From contig CP089462.1 in NCBI GenBank assembly GCA_026636295.1, forward strand, positions 496,001 through 560,000: 64,000 nt of DNA. Direction: 5' to 3'. This DNA comes from Medakamo hakoo. Lineage: Eukaryota > Chlorophyta > Trebouxiophyceae > Coccomyxaceae. A program made the translations under genes and the position numbers. The notes under the pieces were generated by a model that saw only the letters and a program-made list of their open reading frames with translations, was not told the DNA's origin and searched no databases. Shown here one piece after another: positions 28,838 to 37,694 of this stretch. Position 1 is the first letter of the stretch. The number at the start of each line of letters is the position of its first letter.

Positions 28838-30325
28838 ATGCCGTCGCTCGCACGCCACCCATCCCGGCACCCCGGCATGGCCCTGGCCGGGACGCGGACG
28901 CGTCCGGCGCGCGCATGGGCAGGGAGGTTGCGCCTTGTGGCCGGCAGTGCGGCGACGGAGCAGGCATCGGCCAGCGCGAGTGCGGCCGCCGGCGCGTCAC
29001 CAACCTCGTCGACGCCTTACTCGACCGGCCGCGACAGGCGCGCGGCCTCGCCGTCTGCGTCACCGCCACGCCCCACGCCCGTCGCAGCCTTGTCTGACAC
29101 CCAACTCGCCGCCAACGCCGCCCTGGCGTCCCGCTTCCGCGGCAACCTGGTCCTCGCGCCGCTCACCCGCGTCGGCACGCTGCCGTTTCGCCAGCTCTGC
29201 GCCGAGTTTGGTGCGCCAGTGACCTACTCCGAAATGGCGTTTGCCCGCCCGCTGTCGCGCGGCGACCGCGTGGAACGCACGCGCTTGCGCAAAGCCGACA
29301 ACGAAGCCTGCTACGGCTTCCAGTTCACGACGAACAACATTGGCGAAGGCCTGGCCGCGGCAGCACTGGCCGCGGAGGCCGGAGCGAGCTTCATCGACCT
29401 CAACGCGGGCTGCCCCATCCACGAGGCCACGCGGCGCGGCCTGGGCGCCGCCCTCCTGCGCAACACGCGCAAGCTGGCGACCCTCGTCGCGGGCGTCGCG
29501 GAAGGGTCGCCCCTGCCGCTCACCGTCAAAATCCGGACGGGGCTGAGCGCCAACGCGATTAACGTGGACGAGACGGTGGCCGCCCTGTCCCGGGCGGGCG
29601 CCGCGCTCGTCACCATCCACGGCCGCACCCAGGAACAGCGATACAAGCGGTCCGCCGACTGGGCCGCGATCCGGCGGGTGGTGGAGGCCCACCCGGGCCT
29701 GCCGATCGTCGGCAACGGCGACGTCCTCGCGCACTGGGAGGTCGGCGAGCGGCTGGCCCTCACGCCCGGCGGCGTGATGACTGGGCGCGGGGCGCTTTCC
29801 TGCCCCTGGATGTGGAAGGATGTGGCCGATCGCAAGGCCTGGCTGCCGTCCAGTTCCGAGCGAGTCGCCGTCTACCGCCGCCTGCTGGCCCTGTTCAAGG
29901 ACTACTGCGGCGACGACGACAAGGGGTGGAAGAAAGCGCAATACTTTTTGCCGGCCCACTTTGATTTCCTGCACCGGTGGCGGCCGTGGCCGGACGAGGT
30001 GTACGGGCCGGGCGGGCCCGCGTACGACCCTGACCGGCCGCTGATGGGCCGGCGCCACCCGGTCGCCGACCCGGCGCTCGGCGAGACGCTCGCGGAACTC
30101 TCGCCGCTGGAGCGCGCGCTGCGGTGCGCGGATTCCGGAGCGCACGCCGCGCTGATTGCCGCGATCTGGGGTGCGGACTCGGACGGCGCAGCCGTGCGGG
30201 CGTGTGAAGCCGCAGCTGCTGAGGGACTGGAGGGCTGGGAAGAAGCGGCCCGGGCGGCGGACCGGGAGGCCCAGGATGCAGACGAAGAGGGCGGCGGGCG
30301 GGATGATGGGATGGCGGGCGGGTGA
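28838..30325 (+). CDS. tRNA dihydrouridine synthase, DUS3-like
   Basis: A single exon encodes about 495 residues. Dus enzymes use FMN and NADPH to reduce uridine in tRNA. The catalytic barrel starts N-L-V-L-A-P-L-T-R-V-G-T-L-P-F-R, has S-E-M-A, the active-site motif D-L-N-A-G-C-P-I with the catalytic Cys, V-K-I-R-T-G, I-H-G-R-T-Q-E-Q-R-Y and V-G-N-G-D-V, then M-T-G-R-G-A-L for phosphate binding. The spacing and L-P-F-R-x-L-C fit the Dus3 branch. CCCH zinc fingers found N-terminal to the barrel in fungal and animal Dus3 are missing. In their place is a 75-residue Arg/Ala/Ser-rich leader that could direct the enzyme to an organelle. ATG 28838 and an ATG 39 bases later are both possible starts. 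INTS4 follows 100 bp downstream. Confidence 0.87.
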   Translation: MPSLARHPSRHPGMALAGTRTRPARAWAGRLRLVAGSAATEQASASASAAAGASPTSSTPYSTGRDRRAASPSASPPRPTPVAALSDTQLAANAALASRFRGNLVLAPLTRVGTLPFRQLCAEFGAPVTYSEMAFARPLSRGDRVERTRLRKADNEACYGFQFTTNNIGEGLAAAALAAEAGASFIDLNAGCPIHEATRRGLGAALLRNTRKLATLVAGVAEGSPLPLTVKIRTGLSANAINVDETVAALSRAGAALVTIHGRTQEQRYKRSADWAAIRRVVEAHPGLPIVGNGDVLAHWEVGERLALTPGGVMTGRGALSCPWMWKDVADRKAWLPSSSERVAVYRRLLALFKDYCGDDDKGWKKAQYFLPAHFDFLHRWRPWPDEVYGPGGPAYDPDRPLMGRRHPVADPALGETLAELSPLERALRCADSGAHAALIAAIWGADSDGAAVRACEAAAAEGLEGWEEAARAADREAQDADEEGGGRDDGMAGG

Positions 30326-30425
30326 TGTGCAGGAGCCCTTTTTCATTGTCGCACCCGAAACAAAAAGCACACGCCCCACGCGATGTCGTCCGGTTGAGCA
30401 GACCCTCCGAAACCCTCTCGCCGAG

Positions 30426-33293
30426 ATGACGGCAGACCTGGCCGTCTTAGTCGCGTCCCTGGCCGGGCCAGCCACACGCCCCGGCGACGGCTGCAAGTCC
30501 ACCAATGCACCACCGTCTTCGCCCATCGCAGCCGCGCTGGCCGCCCTGGACACGGCCGGCGACCTCGACAGCCGCCGCCGCCTGGTCGCCGCGCTGCGGC
30601 GAGCCGTGCAGACTGCTGCTGAAGCTGGGCGGGCCGACGAGCTGACCGCCGCCGGCCCGGTCTTGGCCTCGCTTGCGGCCGACATGAAAGAAGACCCGCC
30701 GACCCGCCGCCTGGCGCTGGAAGGCCTGGCGGCGGCCGTGGCGGTGACAGAGACTGTTCCGCCCGACACGGTCGCGTCCGTGGCGCTGACGTGCCTAGCC
30801 GCTGGCGCTCCCGCCCGACTGCGGGCCGCCGCCCTGCGCGCCCTGGCCGCGGCGGCGCCTACAGCCGGCGCGACCACAACACAACCCGCCGCCCGGGCCG
30901 CCCTGCATTCCTTCACCGCCGACCCGGACCCGGGCGTGCGTGAAGCGGCGCTGTCGGGCATGGTGGACAGCGGGTTGAGGCTACCGAAAAACGCGCACGC
31001 CGTGGCGGTGGGCGCGTTGGGCGATGACGGCTCGGCAGCGGTGCGCCTGGCGGGGTTGCGGCTGTTGGGCGTGGCCGCGGCCGCGGCTGGCGCGACCGCG
31101 CCCGTCCCCGACGCACCGGCGCCCTGCATCACACCCATCGCCGCTCGGCGGGCGGCGGAAGCGGATGACGCGGCTGCAGCCGCGGCCGACGCCGCGTTCG
31201 CCGCGGCGGCTGGTGCGTTGGCCGACCCGGCCGCGCCCGTCCGGGCCGCCGCGCTGGGCGTGCTGGGCTCGCTCGCCCGCGCCTCCCCTGCCGTCAAGGC
31301 CGGCGCCCTGAGCAAGAAATCCACGGCCCGGACGATGGAGGGTCAGTCCATGGACGACGCGGCCTTGGTGGTCGGGCCCGGCGCGGACTCGGGCGGCGGC
31401 CTGGGGCTGGTCGTCGCGGAGAAGGCGGACGACCAGGGAGAGCCGCCCGCGCCGCACGTGGCGCCCGCCGCCGCCGCGGCCGCCGCCGCCGCCGCCGCCA
31501 CGTCCGCCGACGACTGGGCGTCGTACGCGGGCGCTTTTGTGCACGGCTTGGAGGACGACGCGGCGGCGGTGCGGACTGCCGCGCTCGACGCCATGGCGGC
31601 CCTGGGGACGGCCGACCCAGGCTGGGCGGGGAAAGCGGCCGACTTCGCGGCGGACTGTGCTGGGGACGAATCTCCTGGCGTCCGTGCTGCGGCGCTGCGC
31701 TGCGTGGCCGCCCTGGTCGAAGCGGCCCGGCCGGCCACGGCGCTCGACCCCTTCCTGCCCGCAGTCACGGCGGGCCTGGCCGACACGTCACCCCCCGTCC
31801 GGTCCGCCGCGTGCGGGCTGTTGGGCCGGTGCGCCCGCCGCCTGGCCAGTACGGCGGCCGTCGGGTCGGCCGTGGACGCGCTGCTGGACGCGGCGCTGGC
31901 GGACGCCCGGCTCCGCGGCGGGCGGTTGGATGACGGTGGGAAGGCGGCGCAGGGCGGGCCCGCGGACCACGCGCAGCCGGCCACGCCCCTCGCGGCGCTC
32001 GCGGCCCTCGGCGCGGCCATCCCGGCCCGCCTCGCCCCACTCGTCCCCGACATCATGGCCACCCGGTCCGGCTTCCTCCAAGTCGAACCGTCCGTGGACA
32101 CGCCCGCGTACGCGGCCCGCCTGGTGGCGGTGCTGGCCGCGCTGTGCGGGGACGGACGTGGCGGACGGTGCGGGCTGCCGGCCCTGGGCGCGCTGTTGCC
32201 CGCCCACGCCCTGGGCGGCGCGGCGGTCGTGCTGGCGGGGCGGCACGGTGGCGCGCTGCCTTTACCGGCGGGCGGGGTGACGCCCCTGGGCCGGGGTGCC
32301 GTCCTGGTCGGCCCGCCACGCGCGGCGGGCGACAAGGCAGAGGTAGGGGAGGATGGGCGTGGCAGCGCGGCGCTGGCGGCCGTCCAGGCGGCGCTGGCCA
32401 CGCTCGCCCGGTCGCCGTCGTCGTCCACTTTTGCGTCCGTCGACGCGGTCCTGGTACCTCTGGCCGACGACGCGGACAGACCTGCCGCGGGCGCGGCGGC
32501 GGCCGCGCGGCTGTACCTGCGCGGCCTGGCCGTGTTGGAGAGCGCTGGAAAGCGCGGCGGCGGCGGCGGTGGCGACAGTGTTGGGAGTGCGAGCCCCGCC
32601 TGGCCGGATGCGTCGGCCCTGCGGCCGCCATCTTTGGCAGCAGCCAGCGCGGTGACGGACGCGGGCACCGCCGCGTGCCGCCTGGACCGCCTGGCCGACC
32701 TGTTGGGCGCCGGCCTGCACGGCGGCGCGGCCGGGTGCGGTGGGACGGTCGCTGCCTTCCGGGCGGCGGCCGCCGCCCTCCGCGCCGGCGCCGCCCTCCC
32801 GCCCACGCCACCACCACCGACCCCAGCCCTCGATTGGGTTCCCGTGCGCGGTGTCCTTGACGCGCCTGGCGGTCTGCACGCCCGGCCCCTGGACGGCGTG
32901 GCCGGCCTGCCGCTGCGAATGCCGCTGGCAGGGCGGGTCGTGGCTGGAGCACCCAAGCCCACCACTCCCCCGCGCGCCTGGTTGGCCGTCTCTTCGCCGC
33001 TCGCGCCCGCCCGCCTGCTCTTACCCCTGCACCTGGAGGGTGAGGGTGTGCGACGACCACCAGCCAAGCGGGCACGCAGCGCGGCGGCGACGACGGTCCG
33101 CCACACCTGGACGCTCCCGCCTTTCATCGACCTGCCCGCCGCGCCGTCCGCGCCGGACGTCACGCTGTCAGCGTCGTTGTTGGTGGAGGCGGGCGTCAGC
33201 GGCGGGCGCAGCATCGTCGTCCAGGTCGCGCCGTCTCGGCAGGTGCGGGTGCTGGCGGCGCCGCCCGCGGACGCGCACCGCGAGCAAAAGTGA
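30426..33293 (+). CDS. INTS4: Integrator complex subunit 4 (HEAT repeats)
   Basis: An uninterrupted frame gives 955 residues. INTS4 is the scaffold of the Integrator cleavage module with INTS9/INTS11, which cuts nascent snRNA and other Pol II transcripts; the plant homologue is called SIEL. The N-terminal half is alpha-helical HEAT repeats. The block F-T-A-D-P-D-P-G-V-R-E-A-A-L-S-G-M-V-D matches the INTS4 signature (D-P-D-P-R-V-R-x-A-A), followed by L-x-D-D-G-S-A-A-V-R. The C-terminus contains an adaptin-ear-like segment with P-P-F-I-D-L-P and V-T-L-S-A-S-L-L-V-E. Long alanine and glycine tracts inflate the middle. The length is close to human INTS4 (963). An upstream in-frame ATG inside the DUS 3' end is ignored. 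It converges on the RBR gene with 68 bp between stops. Confidence 0.8.
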   Translation: MTADLAVLVASLAGPATRPGDGCKSTNAPPSSPIAAALAALDTAGDLDSRRRLVAALRRAVQTAAEAGRADELTAAGPVLASLAADMKEDPPTRRLALEGLAAAVAVTETVPPDTVASVALTCLAAGAPARLRAAALRALAAAAPTAGATTTQPAARAALHSFTADPDPGVREAALSGMVDSGLRLPKNAHAVAVGALGDDGSAAVRLAGLRLLGVAAAAAGATAPVPDAPAPCITPIAARRAAEADDAAAAAADAAFAAAAGALADPAAPVRAAALGVLGSLARASPAVKAGALSKKSTARTMEGQSMDDAALVVGPGADSGGGLGLVVAEKADDQGEPPAPHVAPAAAAAAAAAAATSADDWASYAGAFVHGLEDDAAAVRTAALDAMAALGTADPGWAGKAADFAADCAGDESPGVRAAALRCVAALVEAARPATALDPFLPAVTAGLADTSPPVRSAACGLLGRCARRLASTAAVGSAVDALLDAALADARLRGGRLDDGGKAAQGGPADHAQPATPLAALAALGAAIPARLAPLVPDIMATRSGFLQVEPSVDTPAYAARLVAVLAALCGDGRGGRCGLPALGALLPAHALGGAAVVLAGRHGGALPLPAGGVTPLGRGAVLVGPPRAAGDKAEVGEDGRGSAALAAVQAALATLARSPSSSTFASVDAVLVPLADDADRPAAGAAAAARLYLRGLAVLESAGKRGGGGGGDSVGSASPAWPDASALRPPSLAAASAVTDAGTAACRLDRLADLLGAGLHGGAAGCGGTVAAFRAAAAALRAGAALPPTPPPPTPALDWVPVRGVLDAPGGLHARPLDGVAGLPLRMPLAGRVVAGAPKPTTPPRAWLAVSSPLAPARLLLPLHLEGEGVRRPPAKRARSAAATTVRHTWTLPPFIDLPAAPSAPDVTLSASLLVEAGVSGGRSIVVQVAPSRQVRVLAAPPADAHREQK

Positions 33294-33361
33294 AGTGAAG
33301 TGTTAGTTTGGTTTTTTTCTCGAGGCAGGATACAAGCACTCTCTCTCTCCCTCTCTTTTCC

Positions 33362-35495
33362 TCACCCGCGCTTTGGCCCGGGCGGCGCATTCCCACGGTT
33401 GGCGATGTCCTTGGCCGTCAGGGCTTTCAGCGGCAGGCGCGGCGCCGCGGCGGCGGCAGGAGGAGCCGCGCCGCCAGCCGCCGCCACGGCGCGGTCACGC
33501 TCCTGCTGCAGGTCGGCGCCGACCCGGGACGCCAGGCCGCGGCGGTCACCCGCCGCCGCACCTTTGGCGGGGGGCGCGGCCGCGGGCGGCGCCGCCTTGG
33601 CCGCACGCTTGCCCGACGTCCGCTTTGTCGTGACGGCAGGCGCGGACGGCACGGGCGGCGGCGCCCCCGCCGCTTCGTGACCGTAAGCTTCTTCCTCGGC
33701 GTCGGAGGCGCTCGCGCGCTCGTCCGCCCGCGCCGCGGCGCGCGCGCTCGCCCGCCCGGCCCGCGCTTTGGCCAGGGCGGCCTTTTCGGCGGCATCAGCG
33801 AAGGCGGGCGTCAGGAAAGGCAGTGCCGCACCTTCTTTCCGGTCGGCCGACCGCGGGCGGCCGCGGCCGCGGCCACGGCCCGTCGGCGCGGGCGGCACGG
33901 GCGTCGCGGCCAGTGCGGCCGTCGACGCCCGGCGCCGCAGCTCGTCCGCCATCACATCCAAAAAGGGGCCGTCGTAAAAATCTTTCAGTTTCGTCTGGTC
34001 GCCGGACCACGCGTGCACCGCCGCGTCCGGGACCACCGCCGCGGACGGCGACGCACCGCCCCGGCTGCCCGCGCCGAGCGCGGCGGCCGTCGCAGAAAGC
34101 ACCTGGTCCGGCCACACGTGCGGCGCGGCCAGCTGGGAGGCCGCCGCCGCGAGCTTCAGCGGGACGGCGACGTTGAAGGCGCGGGCGGCGCCGTAGATGA
34201 TGGCGGCCACGATGGACGAGGCGTGCTGCCCAAACAGCAGCTCGACGTGCGCGGCCGCGACGTGGCCGGCGAGGAGGGCGCACGCCCCGACAAAACCCGC
34301 GGGCAGGGGCGTGTGGCCGCGTTCGGCCGACCGGGCGGCGACCAGGTGGCGCGCCGCGGCCGCGGTGCGCACCTCCAAGCGCCACGCCGCCATGGTCAGC
34401 AGGTCGGCCAGGACGCACTCCGCTTCGACGGCCGACTGGGCGGCCGTCTGCAAGCGGCAGCGCGGCGGGGGCGGCGCGGCCGTGGCGGACCGTGTGGTCG
34501 TCGCCGCGCCCAGGCGGGACGGGCCGCTGGCTGTCCCCGCGAGGCCGGCGGGCTCCAAGGGCACCGGCCCATCCCACACGCTGCCCCGCCAGGCCGGGAG
34601 GTCCGTGCCGTCGGCGATGCGGGGCGGGCCGGGCGGCAGGGCCGACAACGCGTCGTCCCCCGCCGCCGAGGTGCGCGCCCGCTCCCACCCGCCGTCGCCG
34701 TGCCCACCCCGCGCGCGGGCGGCTTCGATCAGCGCAAAGACCTCGGAACCGGGGCCCCAGGCCAGCTCTTCTTCGCAGCGGGCGCGCATGTAGGCCAGCG
34801 TGCGCAGGAGGCCCGGCGGCGCGCCCGCTTCGGCGGCGGCCAAGGCGACAGAGCGGGCCGCATCCCAGACCCAGGGCGCGGCGGGCAGCAAGCCCGCCTC
34901 CACGACCAGCGCGGGGAACTTGCAGACAGCGCCCGCGCCCGTGCCGGGCTCGCCGTCCATCGCGAACGCCACCACCTCCGCGCAGACGACCAGGCAGGCC
35001 GGGCCCAAGCGGCGGGACGCGGCGAGGAGGGCGGGCAAGTCGGGCAGCGTCGCGCCGGCCGCGAGGGCCAGGCGGCACTCCCGCTCCAGCAGGCAGTACG
35101 CCAGGCGGCACCCGGCCATGACGCGGGCGGCCGCCTCGGCGGCGGTGAGGTGCAAGGCCGGGTTGGCAAAGATGCCGCGCAAGAACGTATTGGTCTGGTT
35201 GGCGACGGGCGTCTGGACAGAGACAGACAGAGAAGGGTGGCGGGTGGAGGAGGTTGAGAGCGCAGCGGCAGATCGTGCGCGTCGTTGCGCGAAAAAACTT
35301 TGGCCCAATGACGCGGGGGTCCATTCTCCCCTCGGCACACGCCCCACCACAACACACCCCCGCCGCCGGGCCCAAGATGTTGAACAGCGCGGCAGCTGCG
35401 GGCGTGGACGCGCCGTACTGGGCGAGCCAGGCCCGCGCAGACGCCGCGTCTGCCGGCGTGGGCGCCAAGCGGGCGTCGTCGTCGACGAGCTCCAT
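33362..35495 (-). CDS. RBR: Retinoblastoma-related protein, pocket domain without N-terminal domain
   Basis: Exons 35358-35495 and 33362-35212 give 662 residues. RB proteins bind E2F/DP and repress S-phase genes until phosphorylated by cyclin-CDK. The second exon opens at T-P-V-A, where plant RBR begins pocket A. Pocket A shows C-A-E-V-V-A-F-A, F-P-A-L-V-V-E-A-G-L, and L-A-Y-M-R-A-R-C-E-E-E-L-A-W-G-P-G-S-E-V-F. Pocket B shows E-L-L-F-G-Q-H (like L-L-F-x-R-H) then I-I-Y-G-A-A-R near residue 385, keeping the Tyr of the LxCxE cleft, and L-K-D-F-Y-D near 455, as in I-x-x-F-Y-N-E-I-F. The roughly 400-residue N-terminal cyclin-like domain of plant RBR is missing; only 46 residues precede pocket A. 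The donor GTGTGT is less usual. The C-terminus is basic and Ala/Pro-rich. An undetected 5' exon beyond the GT repeat is possible. Confidence 0.78.
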
Positions 35496-35619
35496 GCGTT
35501 TGTGTTTTGTGTGTGCAGAGAGTGGAGGTGTGGCTGCGACGGGGAGTGCGGGTTTGGGTGGGTGGTGGCGCGGAGTGGGTGTGCACATACGCGCGCGGGC
35601 CGACAAAGTCGGCACCGAG

Positions 35620-35736
<117 letters not shown>

Positions 35737-35853
35737 CCGGCCCGCCGCCCGCCTCAACTCACCCTCTGCATTCCACCCACCCCCATTTCCCACCCATGCA
35801 TCTTCCGACGACAGAGCGCCCGCCTACTCACCATCCCCCACGCGCCCGCCTGC

Positions 35854-36933
35854 TCACTTCCCGCCGCTCCCTGCCTTCTTTTTCCGCTCACGTGGCAGGC
35901 CCGGCTTGCGCTTGCCCGACCGAGACTTGCGCACGCCACTCCAACTGGCGGACGGCGGGTGTGGCGCAGGCGCGTCCCCACCCTTGCCACCACCGCCCTC
36001 GGCCGCCACGCCGCCACCGCCAGGCTCACGGGCAGACACGCCCGCCTCGCCGCTCCCTTCACCACACCCCATGTGAACGGAAACAACGGCGTGCGCCCGC
36101 GCCAGCGCGCCCGCCGCCGCCTCCGCGGCCCCGTCATCCACGCCTGCGCGCGCAGCGTACGCCCGGGCCAGCAGCAGCCAGGCTTTGCCCACTTGCGGGT
36201 GGGCGGGGCCCAGGCGGGCGTCTAAGAGCCGGGCCGCGTCTTCCAAGCGGGCCGTGTCGGCGGGGGAAGGGGCGACGGGCGGTGGGAGTGGAGGCGCGGC
36301 CGCCGCGGCCAAGAGAGCAGCGACCTCGGCCCGCACGGCGGACGCGGCCGCGCCCGCGTCCAGCCCACCGCAGACGCTGCTGCCTCGCCGCGCAGGACAG
36401 TCAGGGTCCGGTACAAAGGTGGAGGCGGGCGGCTGGCCGCCGCCGCCGCCGTCGGTCGACCAGGCGGTGAGCCGCGGCGGCGGACCGGCCGGCCAGGGCG
36501 GCGGGAGCAGGGACGCGAGCGGGTCGGTGGTGGTGGTGGTGGTGCTGGCGCCACAGCCTGGCGCCAGGTCGGCGTCGTCCAGGTCTCCGCTGCCTCCGAA
36601 CGCGGCCGCCGGGCTGGCCGCCAGCGTGGACGCGACGAGGGCGGCGAGGCCCGCGCTGAGAGGGGGCGGGTCGGGAGGGGTGGAGGCTGGCGCGGCGCCG
36701 CCGCCGCCGTCCACGGCGGGCGTCGCCGTGGGTGAGGCCTGGTGATGTGCGCGTGCGTGTGCGCGTGTGAGGGCCTGGGTGGGAAACCGTTTGCCCATGC
36801 GATTCCGCGGCCCTCCCCCTTCCTCCCACCCCCTCCCTCGAGTGCCGTTGACTGGGAGGTGGAGAGGCCTTGCGAATCCTTTTGCAGCCCGGCCGCTGCG
36901 GCCCGACTCCACGTCCATCTCTTTCACACGCAC
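35854..36933 (-). CDS. Unknown Pro/Ala-rich protein with a TPR-like helix pair and basic tail
   Basis: The frame gives up to 359 residues. I do not recognise the family. After a disordered Pro/Gly/Ala/Thr-rich N-terminal half there is a helical stretch, D-T-A-R-L-E-D-A-A-R-L-L-D-A-R-L-G-P-A-H-P-Q-V then G-K-A-W-L-L-L-A-R-A-Y, which has the look of a tetratricopeptide-like repeat, and a C-terminal basic cluster (K-S-R-S-G-K-R-K-P) suggesting a nuclear protein. The first 60 residues may not be translated: two CAG sites (about 36747 and 36787) could be acceptors of an upstream exon. The last codons read G-G-K then TGA inside a GTGAGC, so the stop could instead be a splice donor. The start and end are therefore uncertain. 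Confidence 0.5.
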   Translation of the reverse strand: MRVKEMDVESGRSGRAAKGFARPLHLPVNGTRGRGWEEGGGPRNRMGKRFPTQALTRAHARAHHQASPTATPAVDGGGGAAPASTPPDPPPLSAGLAALVASTLAASPAAAFGGSGDLDDADLAPGCGASTTTTTTDPLASLLPPPWPAGPPPRLTAWSTDGGGGGQPPASTFVPDPDCPARRGSSVCGGLDAGAAASAVRAEVAALLAAAAAPPLPPPVAPSPADTARLEDAARLLDARLGPAHPQVGKAWLLLARAYAARAGVDDGAAEAAAGALARAHAVVSVHMGCGEGSGEAGVSAREPGGGGVAAEGGGGKGGDAPAPHPPSASWSGVRKSRSGKRKPGLPRERKKKAGSGGK

Positions 36934-37694
36934 GCACCATGCTGAGTGCCTGGCCTCACAGCGGCCCTAGGGCCGACGGGGAGTTTGGGAAGGCGGAGAG
37001 GCCAGTGCGCGCTCTCTTCCGAGCAAAGGCCTTGCCGAGCGCACCCCGCGGCCTGCGGGGGGGGGGGGGCGACCGCCCACTCCGCACAGGCTGACGGAGG
37101 CGCGTAGAATGCCCTGGCGTGACAGAGACAAGGGGAAGAGGTGGTGATGAGAGGAGGGGTTGGTCGTACGTGACGGCGCGGGAGATGAAAATGGAAAATT
37201 GGGGGTTGGAAGGTCGAAGGTCTGTCGCGGATTTCTCTGCGAGTCGAGCGAGCCGCGATTCGCTCACACTCGCAAAAACTCGGACCGGCCCCCAAAACAT
37301 TTTTGGGGGGACGGCGACACTCCAGCCGCCGGGCGCCACCCACCAGCGCGCCAGGCAGCCAGCTGTTCCAGGCACGCGGCTGCGGCCCGCGCCGAGGGCT
37401 GCTTCCTGCGTGCGCGTCGCGCCTTTCTCGTCGTCGGCGTCCTGCTTCGCCAGCAACGCGAGTGCGGCGGCTTCATTTTCTGACTCGCGGAGCGGCTGCC
37501 TCCCTGCGCGCGCGCGCCTTCCCCGGAGCGCGACTCTCTGTGGGGCACGCGCGCACGCAGACGGTCTAGTGAGTGGCGTTTGCTCGGCGGAGGGGACGAG
37601 CGGCGACAAAACAAACGCCGAAACCGACGCACACGGCCGCGTGTAGAACGTAGAGAGAGAGCGTAGAGAGAGAGAGAGTGGGAGCCCAGCTCAG
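36934..37694. other. Intergenic region, divergent, no supported gene
   Basis: These 761 bp separate the unknown minus-strand gene and the RBBP6-like gene. A run of 11 G lies near 37059-37069 and a GA repeat near 37648-37677. A minus-strand frame at 37400-37600 has a charged stretch (E-S-E-N-E-A-A-A-L-A-L-L-A-K-Q-D-A-D-D-E-K) that could be an upstream exon of the unknown gene, but no clean splice link was found. Confidence 0.45.

Noticed and set aside
29060-31324. Open frame of 754 codons on the minus strand
   Set aside because: It is antisense to the DUS-like and INTS4 genes, both of which have clear family motifs. The frame is a GC artefact.
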